This document shows positions 36,648-44,572 of a DNA stretch of 64,000 nucleotides, piece after piece (within the stretch, counting starts at the first letter, position 1; every line of letters begins with the position of its first letter). A program made the translations under genes and the position numbers. The stretch is from Weissella muntiaci. GTDB lineage: Bacteria; Bacillota; Bacilli; Lactobacillales; Lactobacillaceae. The notes below the pieces were generated by a model. It had not been told where the DNA came from and searched no databases. It was given only the letters and a program-made list of their open reading frames with translations. Where the stretch lies: the NCBI RefSeq assembly GCF_008107635.1, contig NZ_SDGZ01000013.1:62001-126000 (forward strand). The letters are read 5' to 3'.

Positions 36648-36978
36648 GAAAATACACTCCAATATCTATATTAATAATGATCTAGTCGATCATCTGCACT
36701 TAAAACCTGTCAGTTTTTCACACATGTAAGGCTTAATCGTCCCAAATCAATCTTGCCTTTATCTTGGTAAAATCATCTTTTCGAACTAGCTTACTTTGCA
36801 ATTAACATTTATATCTTGATTATCCAGTCCAAAATGCTCCTGAAATTCAGCAACACCCACGATGATTAAACCAGTCTGTATGTTCCACTGCCACTAATGA
36901 TTATTAATCTAATTCCTAGTATCTAAACCCAAGCTACCATTAGATAGCCTCAAGTCATGCAAGACATTGATAGCCAGA
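36648..36978. other. Intergenic region upstream of the Ig-repeat gene
   Basis: No gene is seen. It must hold the promoter of the secreted protein. A GATCGACTAGATC inverted repeat lies about 36680-36692 near the expected promoter, but no convincing -35/-10 pair was found. Confidence 0.3.
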
Positions 36979-37140
36979 TCACATAAAGAGATCATCAAAG
37001 GGCGTCTCACCCGTTTTAGCTACCTGCATGAGAAACATCTTGATTGCAACCTGGGTCGTAATACCGCTGCTATTGAAGACCTTATCGGATCGCTCCTTAA
37101 TCTCCTTATCAATTCTAATTTGAACTAATTTTTCAGCCAT
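36979..37140 (-). CDS. Short orphan RelB/DinJ-type antitoxin
   Basis: A 53-residue protein with the ribbon-helix-helix start of the RelB/DinJ family: AEKLVQIRIDKEIKERSDKVF, then ITTQVAIKMFLMQV and GETPFDDLFM. The family is usually 80-100 residues with a C-terminal toxin-binding tail; here the frame stops right after the DNA-binding part. AAGGAGGT precedes the ATG at 37140. No toxin gene (RelE/YafQ) follows in the 300 bases downstream, so this is likely a remnant or a stand-alone repressor. Confidence 0.75.
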   Translation of the reverse strand: MAEKLVQIRIDKEIKERSDKVFNSSGITTQVAIKMFLMQVAKTGETPFDDLFM

Positions 37141-37680
37141 TAGATACCTCCTTAAATTTTCAAAAATATTCTTCCTAAACAACTACCTAGCACTCTGCAA
37201 ATTTGTGATAGGTACCTCAGTACATATTTCCTAATTCAGTAAGTTGGTAATTCATTTAGCAATTTTTCAGTTGGCTCACCGTATTCCCTTCTCTCTCTGA
37301 AATCACTTTACTCAATCAGCAAAACCGTAAATTGTACTTATCACATCCCTCCGCTTAGTACTTGCGAAAGTTTGAAGCAATTGTGAACACATCATATTCT
37401 TTAGGGCCTAGTCAAAAAAACACATTCCATGTCAATTAAAAACATACGTTTGGAATACGTCCCTTTTAAAATTTATTCAGACATAAGATATACATTAATC
37501 TCATTTGCCTGCATTGTTCATCTGTGAGCAAATAACGATCTTCCTATTGAAATATATTTCATTCAGCCAATATGATGAATGATGTTTGTATGATTAAAAT
37601 CAATTATTTTAAGGTTGTCCGGCAGACTTTATTACTTATAAACTACAATAATTGTTTTAAACAATAACATTTTTATGTAT

Positions 37681-37795
37681 TTACAAGAAGAATAAAAAAT
37701 AGTATTATGTATTTTGTTGAGAGTTTAGGCAAGTGGTTTTTAGGGTAGAGTCTAAAAACCATATTTACTTCTCGAAAAGGCGCTTTTTCGGTTAA
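37681..37795 (+). ncRNA. Candidate structured small RNA
   Basis: TTACAA (37681-37686) and TATTAT (37703-37708) at 16-base spacing form a possible promoter. They are followed by a 10-base-pair hairpin (TGGTTTTTAG with CTAAAAACCA, 37733-37760) and a second stem CGAAAAG/CTTTTTCG near 37775-37790. The second stem lacks a separate T-tail, so termination is doubtful. Confidence 0.3.
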
Positions 37796-38149
37796 TCCAA
37801 TTTAAATCAATAAAATATATTTTATAATTTAAAGAAATTCAAAAGATTATAATTCACCAGTAAACCATCTTAAAGCCGATATAAACCATCATTAAATGTA
37901 TGTTTGGAAATATCTAGATATTGTCCTGTCAAGTTAATGGCATGGCAGCAATTCAGCGAGTTATTCTGCAGCGTATATTCTTATGTATTTAATTTAAAAA
38001 CATTATTATTTCGCTTATCTCCTGTTTCATCACTTTTGGGTGAAAAGATTAGCTTTTTTATGTTTTTTTAACGAATATCCCAGATAAATATCATTAAAAC
38101 CTGTCAAATCGGCATAGCTTCGTTAAACTTATTTCTAATTCAAACCAAA

Positions 38150-38197
38150 CAAAAAGCACCTGAATGTCAAAAATGACGTTCAAGTGCTTTTTTTAAA
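38150..38197. terminator. Terminator-like hairpin in gene-free region
   Basis: AAAAAGCACCTGAATGTCA pairs (with G-U pairs) with TGACGTTCAAGTGCTTTTT. No intact gene lies directly before it on either strand. Confidence 0.7.
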
Positions 38198-38577
38198 TAC
38201 ACAACAATTGAGTATTCTTTATTCCACCGAAATTGGGGCTTACCCTAACAAATAAGTATGTTAACACTTATCACGCCGCAACCCTATGATTACCTCTCAT
38301 ACATATCAAACATCGATTCTAGGCTTATTTTCGGTCACATGCATGCTTATAACCTTCACTTAATAGCAAAAAAGTCTACTAAAATAAGCTCTAAATAAGT
38401 AATATCCATTTCAGCCATTGTTTCTCAGAAGAGTCCAGTGAGTTCAGCTTAATTAAAGAACTGCAGCCCTATCATCATTAGGGCTATAACACTACTTTGT
38501 CCCAAAAATAAAATCTTATGAAGCTAGCCTAAACTCGCTAATAAACGATCGGATAAACTTTAGTCATTAGATAAAGT

Positions 38578-38621
38578 AAAAAAGCTTGCCAAACCATAGA
38601 TGGTCCAACAAGCTTTTTAAC
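38578..38621 (-). terminator. rplU-rpmA operon terminator
   Basis: AAAAAGCTTG pairs with CAAGCTTTTT, with an inner ACCAT/ATGGT pairing; it follows rpmA. Confidence 0.85.
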
Positions 38622-38632
38622 CAAGTAACGAA

Positions 38633-38944
38633 TTACTTAGCAATGATTTCTTTGTACTCTTCGCGAGATACAACTGATACTTGGCGACGGTCACGACCCA
38701 AACGGCCGAACTTTACCACACCATCAGTCAAAGCGAACAAAGTATCATCGTTTCCACGACCAACATTTACACCTGGGTAAATGTGAGTTCCACGTTGACG
38801 ATAAATGATTGATCCAGCCTTGATGTCTTGTCCATCAGCACGCTTCGTTCCAAGACGACGACCTGCTGAGTCACGACCGTTAGATGATGAACCACCACCC
38901 TTGTGGTGTGAAAGCATCGTCAAGTTAGTCAAATTCAATTGCAT
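38633..38944 (-). CDS. rpmA: 50S ribosomal protein L27
   Basis: A 103-residue L27 at the peptidyl-transferase centre of the large subunit. The body is standard ([35 protein letters not shown]). The N-terminus has the Firmicute extension [12 protein letters not shown], which in most relatives ends in a QxFA-type motif cut by the Prp protease. Here the expected cut site reads TMLS instead. GGAGG lies eight bases before the first ATG. It follows rplU by only 25 bases, with no prp gene between. Confidence 0.97.
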   Translation of the reverse strand: MQLNLTNLTMLSHHKGGGSSSNGRDSAGRRLGTKRADGQDIKAGSIIYRQRGTHIYPGVNVGRGNDDTLFALTDGVVKFGRLGRDRRQVSVVSREEYKEIIAK

Positions 38945-38969
38945 GATTTTATCCTCCTATTCCGATGTC

Positions 38970-39272
38970 TTAGGCAATCGTGTCAATGACAACCTTAGTA
39001 TAAGGTTGACGGTGACCTTGCTTAGTGTGTGAGTGCTTCTTTGGCTTGTACTTGAAAGTAACAACCTTCTTTTCCTTACCTTGCTTCTCAACAGTTCCTG
39101 AAACTGATGCACCTTCAACGAAAGGTGTTCCGATCTTGCCATCAACAAAGACGACCTTATCAAAAACAACCTTATCACCTGCAGCTGCGTCCAATTTCTC
39201 AACGTAAATAGCTTCTCCAGCGGCAACCTTATATTGCTTACCACCAGTCTCAATGATTGCATATTCTGCCAT
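38970..39272 (-). CDS. rplU: 50S ribosomal protein L21
   Basis: A 100-residue L21 with standard length and ends ([20 protein letters not shown] at the start; [20 protein letters not shown] near the end). It binds 23S rRNA domain I. GGAGGT precedes the ATG. It heads the two-gene operon with rpmA and lies behind a structured leader that probably gives feedback control by the protein itself. Confidence 0.97.
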   Translation of the reverse strand: MAEYAIIETGGKQYKVAAGEAIYVEKLDAAAGDKVVFDKVVFVDGKIGTPFVEGASVSGTVEKQGKEKKVVTFKYKPKKHSHTKQGHRQPYTKVVIDTIA

Positions 39273-39279
39273 GAGTCTG

Positions 39280-39395
39280 TAGACCTCCTAATAAATTTGT
39301 ATAAAAACTTAGACTCACCGTGCCCGCGCATCAAATGATGACTTAAAACAGACAACGGGTGGTTGCAGTTTGTGAAAATCCACAAACACAACTCA
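39280..39395 (-). promoter_or_regulatory. L21 leader (autoregulatory RNA)
   Basis: The leader holds a GTTTGTGGA/TCCACAAAC-type hairpin (TTTGTGGATTTTCACAAA), a GGTTGCAG segment that pairs within the leader, and a run GATGCGCGGGCACGG before the ribosome site. Position and structure match the known Firmicute L21 leader RNA upstream of rplU. Confidence 0.75.
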
Positions 39396-39398
39396 GAT

Positions 39399-39427
39399 AG
39401 TATACCCTTTTTTTTACTTATTTACAA
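39399..39427 (-). promoter_or_regulatory. rplU promoter
   Basis: TTGTAA (39427-39422) and TATACT (39404-39399) are 17 bases apart. Confidence 0.7.
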
Positions 39428-39496
39428 GTTCCCTTTAACAAGACCAATAAAATACATTTAATAACACATCTCGAATATTAAACTCTTTCCTGACGT

Positions 39497-39515
39497 GATA
39501 TAATTCAAATATAAT
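39497..39515 (+). promoter_or_regulatory. Promoter of the GWNWGAF protein gene
   Basis: TGATATAAT (TATAAT at 39499-39504) is an extended -10; a second TATAAT lies at 39510-39515. Confidence 0.5.
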
Positions 39516-39564
39516 ACTTAGGTATTGTATAGGTTGGAAAACAAAATAAAACAGGAGAAGAAAT

Positions 39565-39894
39565 ATGAATAATACCAATAAAAATACCCCCGCAGAAATT
39601 AAAGGCTGGAACTGGGGTGCCTTTATGTTTAACTGGTTTTGGGGCGTCGGCAACAAAACCTATCTTCCTTTGCTTGTTCTGATCCCAATCTTCAATTTAT
39701 TTTGGGTATTCGTGGTTGGTTTCAAGGGTAACGAGTGGGCTTGGCAAAGTGGTAACTATGACGATATTAAAACTTTCAAAGCCGTTCAAGCTACCTGGAA
39801 TTTTGCTGGTTTAGTCTACTTCATTGTCGTTGCTTCTATCTTTACCCTATATTTCTTATTATTCATTGGCTTAATAGGTGTCTTCCATCAATAA
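39565..39894 (+). CDS. Small membrane protein with GWNWGAF motif
   Basis: A 109-residue protein: a short polar N-terminus, the motif EIKGWNWGAFMFNWFWG (residues 11-27), then membrane segments at about 30-48 and 75-105 with GNEWAWQSGNYDDIKTFKAVQ between. This is the same domain as the C-terminal half of the protein at 41936-42553, with high identity, but without the zinc ribbon. AGGAG lies before the ATG. Related proteins occur widely in Firmicutes as small uncharacterised membrane proteins. It lies just before a broken YbjQ-family gene. Confidence 0.85.
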   Translation: MNNTNKNTPAEIKGWNWGAFMFNWFWGVGNKTYLPLLVLIPIFNLFWVFVVGFKGNEWAWQSGNYDDIKTFKAVQATWNFAGLVYFIVVASIFTLYFLLFIGLIGVFHQ

Positions 39895-39913
39895 TGTACC
39901 TCTAGGTCAAGAG

Positions 39914-40236
39914 ATCATTAACACGAACAATCTTTTAAAAATATCGGTGGTTATAAAATCACTAAGGTTTTAGGTGAAGTACTTGGCCTAACCAGCCGCG
40001 CTCGAAAAACCTTTTCGGATTTCGGCTAGGGTTTAGAAACTTTAATTAGTGGTGAAATTCGAGAATATACAAAACTTCAACATGTCGCTCGTGACGAAGC
40101 CCTTTATCGACTGCGTAATGCAGCTCAGGATGGAAGCACTGACACCGTTATAATATTCCACTTTGGTGCAGCGTCATCCAAATTTGGCGAATCCGTTGCC
40201 ACTTACGGGACCACCGTCTATATCGAGAAACTTTAA
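39914..40236 (+). pseudogene. Broken YbjQ/UPF0145 family gene
   Basis: Translation from 39943 reads through a YbjQ-like protein: IGGYKITKVLGEVLGLTSRA, then SGEIREYTKLQHVARDEALY and TYGTTVYIEKL to a TAA at 40234. An in-frame TAG at 40027 interrupts it, the first codons (39914-39940, IINTNN) are in a different frame, and the start ATG is lost. At least three lesions show a decayed gene. The family (about 105 residues, DUF74) forms small oligomeric rings and has no settled function. Confidence 0.88.
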
Positions 40237-40284
40237 CTAAATATATCCGACTCTTTCGTTGATTATGAGTTTGTATCTTCATAT

Positions 40285-40320
40285 AAAAACGGTCATTCAC
40301 TCGTGAATGACCGTTTTTAA
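40285..40320. terminator. Bidirectional terminator
   Basis: AAAAACGGTCATTCA pairs perfectly with TGAATGACCGTTTTT. It closes the leftward MucBP gene and any transcript through the pseudogene. Confidence 0.9.
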
Positions 40321-40325
40321 TCGTC

Positions 40326-41192
40326 CTACGATCTGCGCTTAATATATGTCATTATCAACCCAACAACACCCACAATCGTTAACAAGCCCCCCATCACTGA
40401 AAGGTCACCACTTGATTTCAGATCAGTATTTGGCAATGTTTTTTGTTGATTATCATTATCGGTTTCTTTAGCCTCATTCGTACTTGATAAAGCATTACCG
40501 GTTGTCGGCAAGGAATTCGACGAAGCAGGAACTTCAGAAATATTCTTAGTATAGATATAAATAACTACTTTCGAATCTTTACTGAAAACTCCTGTTGCCT
40601 CGCCTTCGATTTTCTCAAAAGTATATCCAGCTAATTGTAACTGCTTACTTGAATACTCAGCGCCAATGTCGCCAGTCAATGTTTTCTCATCAGCAATCTG
40701 GTTGCCCGACTCATCCTGATATTTAACGACTACATTTCCGCTGTTTACAACATCCCGATCATAGACAAAATGGATGTATTGATCCGGTGCCTGCTTTGTA
40801 CCATCCCAAGTATGCTGATTCATGTAATCAATCATCGTCACTGGATCCATCCCCAAAAGACCTGCCAATTGACTAAAAGTACCTTCATAACCATCAAGGT
40901 TAACTTGCGTCTTATCAAAGTTCACATGGTAACCCTCAACATCGATAACATTTCCAAATTGCAATCTTTCACCAGGCTTAATGGTCATCTGAAGCGGTTT
41001 GCTCAACTCTACGCCGCTTTCCGAAGCATAAGTTGTCTCAATATTCAGGTCATAGGTCGGTACGTCTGCCAATGCAACATTGGCCCGATTAGTTCCCACT
41101 TGATTATTCACTTCATCATCGGCGAAGGCCGGTCTTATCACGACACTACTCAAAGCGACTACCGTTAAAAATAAATATTTTCTAAGTCCCAT
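40326..41192 (-). CDS. Sortase-anchored MucBP-domain protein
   Basis: A 288-residue surface protein with a signal peptide (residues 1-25, cut near AFADDE), a MucBP-like first unit (VALADVPTYDLNIETTYAS...), a second MucBP domain (VVKYQDESGNQIADEKTLTG near residue 158, ending VVIYIYTK), a Ser/Asn/Gln spacer and the sorting signal LPNTD, a membrane span and IKRRS. MucBP domains bind mucin-type glycans. GGGGGAAA precedes the ATG at 41192. Small for its class. A second LPTTG in the spacer is not followed by a membrane span and is unlikely to be used. Confidence 0.88.
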   Translation of the reverse strand: MGLRKYLFLTVVALSSVVIRPAFADDEVNNQVGTNRANVALADVPTYDLNIETTYASESGVELSKPLQMTIKPGERLQFGNVIDVEGYHVNFDKTQVNLDGYEGTFSQLAGLLGMDPVTMIDYMNQHTWDGTKQAPDQYIHFVYDRDVVNSGNVVVKYQDESGNQIADEKTLTGDIGAEYSSKQLQLAGYTFEKIEGEATGVFSKDSKVVIYIYTKNISEVPASSNSLPTTGNALSSTNEAKETDNDNQQKTLPNTDLKSSGDLSVMGGLLTIVGVVGLIMTYIKRRS

Positions 41193-41935
41193 AATTTCCC
41201 CCAAGAGTTCTTCTACACTCATTGCAATATATTATCGGACATATGTACGCCATTTGTCTAGCATGTTTTTATCAGGTAATTTGCTCTCTTTTTGAATAAG
41301 CATGCTCTTTCAACCCAGCGAACATTCGAAACTATTAACTTTTCAAAGTATCAACATTCTTTTGACTTCGAAAAACATATTTTGATTAATAGAAAAGTTT
41401 TTTTTACAATCATGCTGGCGAAAGTTGCACCGGTTCCCACGGTTGTGTAGTATATATGTAATTAATAGTATATTAAAATAAATTTATTATCGCCCTATAG
41501 GTAAAATAGTTAGCCAAGAAAATGAGCCTGCATCTATTCGAGCTTATTAACACATCTTTGGTATGATAAAGCCTAACTGTGTTGAGTGGATTATAACTGA
41601 CCGCGAAACCTATCCAATTAAGCTGAGAAGTACTATGTGCTTAGTTAGTTGTAGATAAATTTCAACCTAGTAGTAGCTAGTTGCCTTTAAATTTATATAT
41701 AATCTTTCATGCAAAAGCAAGAACATATGTGGATGTTCCTGTTATAGCTGTCGGTCTTACACTGAACGCCAATTGATGGACGCTTCTTCCTTGAGTAGCG
41801 TTTTATTTTTGTGATTGAATGTGATTTATTGAACATCCGTGATTAGGGTAAATCAACACACATACGTGCAAGCATGATTCACGTTAAAAGCGCTGCATTA
41901 TAGTGATATGGGCATCATTATTTTAGGAGTTAATT
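41193..41935. other. Intergenic region between MucBP gene and zinc-ribbon gene
   Basis: Apart from the candidate small RNA at 41698-41810, nothing gene-like is seen. The AT-rich part at 41380-41500 probably contains the promoter of the MucBP gene. AGGAG before 41936 belongs to the next gene. Confidence 0.4.
41698..41810 (+). ncRNA. Candidate small RNA upstream of the zinc-ribbon gene
   Basis: TATAAT at 41698-41703 is followed by a hairpin GAACAT/ATGTTC (41721-41738) and a terminator-like stem ACGCT/AGCGT with TTTTATTTTT (41780-41810). The predicted transcript is about 100 bases and ends 125 bases before the gene at 41936. It could be a free small RNA or an attenuated leader. The -35 is poor. 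Confidence 0.35.
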
Positions 41936-42553
41936 ATGGCAAATGACTTATGTCCAGTGTGTGAAACAAACAAACTAAGCTTGATGAGTTCTGAAAATCT
42001 GGCAGACGGGAAAATTTGTGCCAACTGCCTCTCTCGACTAGGGTTGGTCGCTGGTACAACGGGAATTTCAGTTTTGCTAAAGCGCATTACCGTCGACAAG
42101 GCCAAGGAGTTACTTGCTAACAATCAAATGCTAGCGATAAGTGCGTCTCAATCTCAACAACAAGCAAACATTTCTTCAATTGAGATACCAATTGAGCCCA
42201 AGGTATCGGTAGCGATTCCGGATGAGATTAAGGGATGGAACTGGGGCGCCTTCTCTTTTAATTGGATTTGGGGTATTGCAAACAAGACATACCTGCCTCT
42301 ATTAGCACTCATTCCACTCTTTAACATCGTTTGGGTTTTCATCGTTGGAGCAAAAGGTAATGAATGGGCCTGGCGAGATGGTAACTATAAAGATATCGAC
42401 ACATTTAAGGCGGTTCAAAAGACATGGAATCGCGCTGGATTAGTCCAATTCATTGTCCTGATGATCATTCTAGCGTTCTATGCTTTATTCTTTGCAGCTA
42501 TTATTTCGTCATTTGTTAATTCCTATAACGCGTATAGTTCATACGGTTATTAA
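41936..42553 (+). CDS. Zinc-ribbon (DUF4428-like) and GWNWGAF membrane protein
   Basis: A 205-residue protein in two parts. Residues 1-60 have two CxxC pairs (CPVCETNK and ICANCLSRLG) and a KAKELLANNQ helix, as in DUF4428 zinc ribbons. Residues 95-200 repeat the domain of the protein at 39565-39894: EIKGWNWGAFSFNWIWGIAN, NEWAWRDGNYKDIDTFKAVQ and two or three membrane spans. AGGAG lies before the ATG. A membrane-tethered zinc-ribbon sensor or adaptor is one possibility. It is the last host gene before the prophage. Confidence 0.87.
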   Translation: MANDLCPVCETNKLSLMSSENLADGKICANCLSRLGLVAGTTGISVLLKRITVDKAKELLANNQMLAISASQSQQQANISSIEIPIEPKVSVAIPDEIKGWNWGAFSFNWIWGIANKTYLPLLALIPLFNIVWVFIVGAKGNEWAWRDGNYKDIDTFKAVQKTWNRAGLVQFIVLMIILAFYALFFAAIISSFVNSYNAYSSYGY

Positions 42554-43140
42554 ATAACCAACCGTCAATTGACGGGATACATATCAAGACAATTATGCTA
42601 GTTTAACTGGCTTCCTTCAAAATCATCGTGTTCTACATAGCTATGAATTAAGGGTGCATTTGAAAATAAAAAGCCGTAAGGCCCTATTTATAAAGGCTTC
42701 ACGACTATAAATTTATGTACCTGGTGGACTTATTTAATGTATAGCACAAAACAGTATTGAATAAAAAATGCTGATATTACAGCGTTTTGCTGTCGTTTTA
42801 TTAAATACTATTAAATACTACTTTTTGAGCCTGCCTACAAATGTGCCTACATTTACCTACAAACTTTTGAATACCATTATATAGGAAGAAAGAATTTCTT
42901 AATATTAATATTAAGATCACGTAATTAGTTATTTCAGCGTCTATCGATTGTCAACGACGATCAAAAAACATCAAATCACAATCAATCTTTTTTATATATT
43001 CTCATTATCGATATTACCATTCTACAAGTTTTCTAAAATTTTACCACTGTCACAAACAAACATTGATATAAAGGCACTTAAAGAGTTCAAAACTATATAA
43101 ATTTAGTCGCAATAAATTCTGATGTTCACTTTTGTATATA
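42554..43140. other. Host-prophage junction region
   Basis: No gene is seen in about 600 bases. It holds a perfect palindrome CCGTCAATTGACGG (42562-42575), a duplicated ATTAAATACT (42800-42819) and three CCTACA-type repeats (42834-42865). The prophage late operon ends at 43144, so the attachment site facing this side should lie here. The matching copy would be beyond the right edge, so the core cannot be defined. Confidence 0.5.
42800..42865. repeat. Short direct repeats, possible integrase arm sites
   Basis: ATTAAATACT occurs twice in tandem (42800-42809, 42810-42819). CCTACAAATG, CCTACATTTA and CCTACAAACT start at 42834, 42846 and 42856. Clustered short repeats beside a prophage end resemble arm-type binding sites of tyrosine integrases. 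Confidence 0.4.
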
Positions 43141-43143
43141 AAC

Positions 43144-43194
43144 ACAAAAAAGGCCCCTGCCAGGTAAAACTTAATCTACCTAACAGGGGTCTTT
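43144..43194 (-). terminator. Prophage late operon terminator
   Basis: AAAGACCCCTGTTAGGTA pairs with TACCTGGCAGGGGCCTTT, followed on the minus strand by TTTTGTG. It is the strongest hairpin in the junction region. Confidence 0.9.
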
Positions 43195-43250
43195 GACATG
43201 AAATTAAAAAAAGGGATTATCCAATCCATTTATTTGTTTTTATTGTACTA

Positions 43251-44270
43251 CTAAATTTCTACAAGACTAGTGGCGTCTACCCACATTGTCTCTCCATTAC
43301 CAACATCGAATTTTACTCCATTAGAAGGTGCATCAACTTTAATGACTGTCCATGGCTCTGTTTGCTTGAACTTGAACCAAGAGCCAACTTGCAAGATCTG
43401 GTCTTGACCGTCCGAGTTAAGGGTTCCAACAGCTACTTCATCAACAATGGATGCTGGTACTCCATTATTATCCCAATTAGCATTACCATCACCAGCTAAT
43501 TCGTATGAAATAACTTCATCACGATTAGCACTGATCTCATCAACACGATAAATTTGATTGGTAAAGCTGAATGTATCACCAACCTTCAAAATTTGGTCTG
43601 GGACAACAATAGGTGCAGGCTTAGGCCCATCATCAATTACTGGATTATCGGTATTAGCTCCGGCATACTTGTGCCAAGCGTCAGCGTCCATATATGCAAT
43701 ATCCATATCCAAGTCACCATTATAACCAGTTAAACGTCCAGTTGAACTGTATTGTAAAATTGCAGGTTGTCCCCACACTCCCCAACCAGCATTATCTGTC
43801 CAAGGTTCTGCAAGATAGCCTGTTGGCGTGTAGTTTGCATATTGAGCTGCCCATAGTCCATAGTTCGGCGCAACCGCTGACCAGTCCATTTGATTAACTA
43901 CTGACTTTGACATATAAATCAATGGCGCAACACCAGTCAATTCTTTCACTCGATCCAAGAATGCTTTAGCTCCGTTTGGGCCAAGTGCCAATCCCCCAGC
44001 TTCAAAATCAAGTACGAGTACGGCTTCGCCAATATACCCTCCGATATTATTTACAAAGAATTCTGCTTGTAATCGGGGATCTTCTCCAGTCATGAAGTGG
44101 TAAACCCCTAACAACTTACCAGCTGACTTAGCTTGTTGATAGTGTTGGTCGCCTACCGGATTGATGTATGATAGCCCTTCGGTCGCTTTAACGATAATGA
44201 AATCAGCTTCTACTGAACCGGCGTTCAATAATGCTTGATAATTAGCGATGTCAATTCCGTTCATTGTCAT
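43251..44270 (-). CDS. Phage endolysin, GH25 muramidase
   Basis: A 339-residue lysozyme that cuts the glycan backbone of peptidoglycan at the end of infection. The GH25 domain (residues 1-215) has GIDIANYQ at the start, FIIVKATEG near residue 24, VLDFEAGG with the catalytic acid pair near residue 88, and GDLDMDIAY near residue 185. After a proline-rich linker, two related modules (DQILKVGDTFSF near residue 225 and DQILQVGSWFKF near residue 295) look like SH3-type wall-binding repeats. No signal peptide, so release depends on the holin. AAAGGAG precedes the ATG. Confidence 0.93.
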   Translation of the reverse strand: MTMNGIDIANYQALLNAGSVEADFIIVKATEGLSYINPVGDQHYQQAKSAGKLLGVYHFMTGEDPRLQAEFFVNNIGGYIGEAVLVLDFEAGGLALGPNGAKAFLDRVKELTGVAPLIYMSKSVVNQMDWSAVAPNYGLWAAQYANYTPTGYLAEPWTDNAGWGVWGQPAILQYSSTGRLTGYNGDLDMDIAYMDADAWHKYAGANTDNPVIDDGPKPAPIVVPDQILKVGDTFSFTNQIYRVDEISANRDEVISYELAGDGNANWDNNGVPASIVDEVAVGTLNSDGQDQILQVGSWFKFKQTEPWTVIKVDAPSNGVKFDVGNGETMWVDATSLVEI

Positions 44271-44272
44271 AA

Positions 44273-44572
44273 TTACTCTCCTTTAATTGCTTTATTGGCT
44301 TGTAAGATCACAGCCTCAATTTGTTGATTAGAAAAGCGCCCCTGCAAATTATTTGCTGCGAGGCGCTTTTGAATGAATGTAGTTGCTAGGTCCATATTGT
44401 TCCCAGCATTATTTTCTGCAAATGTGATAGCTTGTGCTGCCCATGTATTGAGTAACAATAAGTTCTTGTTCTTTGTGTGCGACTTAATGAATTCATTCGC
44501 ACGCCAAGACAGAGTCGTTAATATCCCGCTCCACCATAGAAATTCTAATAAATCTAAAATACTAACTTTCAA
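44273..44572 (-). CDS. Phage holin, LLH family
   Basis: A 99-residue protein with one N-terminal membrane helix (about residues 5-22) and a helical cytoplasmic tail (WAAQAITFAENNAGNNMDLA, then NNLQGRFSNQQIEAVILQA), as in the LL-H-type phage holins. It would make membrane lesions for the endolysin, whose gene starts two bases later. It overlaps the upstream small gene by 11 bases. Confidence 0.85.
   Translation of the reverse strand: MKVSILDLLEFLWWSGILTTLSWRANEFIKSHTKNKNLLLLNTWAAQAITFAENNAGNNMDLATTFIQKRLAANNLQGRFSNQQIEAVILQANKAIKGE

Larger units (their letters stand above)
37141..38579. other. 1.4-kb AT-rich stretch without a recognisable gene
   Basis: No reading frame with coding character is present on either strand. 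Visible structure is limited to a candidate promoter-hairpin unit (37681-37795), a terminator-like hairpin (38153-38197) and a small inverted repeat AGCCCT/AGGGCT (38465-38486). The stretch lies between an orphan antitoxin and the ribosomal protein operon, so it may be the remains of a lost accessory locus. Confidence 0.5.

Noticed and set aside
38957-39391. 144-codon leftward frame over rplU and its leader
   Set aside because: It overlaps rplU in another frame and spans the L21 leader; rplU has a good ribosome site and full family match.
42661-42705. Terminator-like AAGCC/GGCTT pair after the zinc-ribbon gene
   Set aside because: The stem is five bases with a long loop and no T-run.
42702-42735. 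Possible tRNA or tmRNA 3' end (AGTCCACCA on the minus strand) at the prophage junction
   Set aside because: The bases upstream do not form a T-arm or acceptor stem, so the CCACCA is taken as chance.
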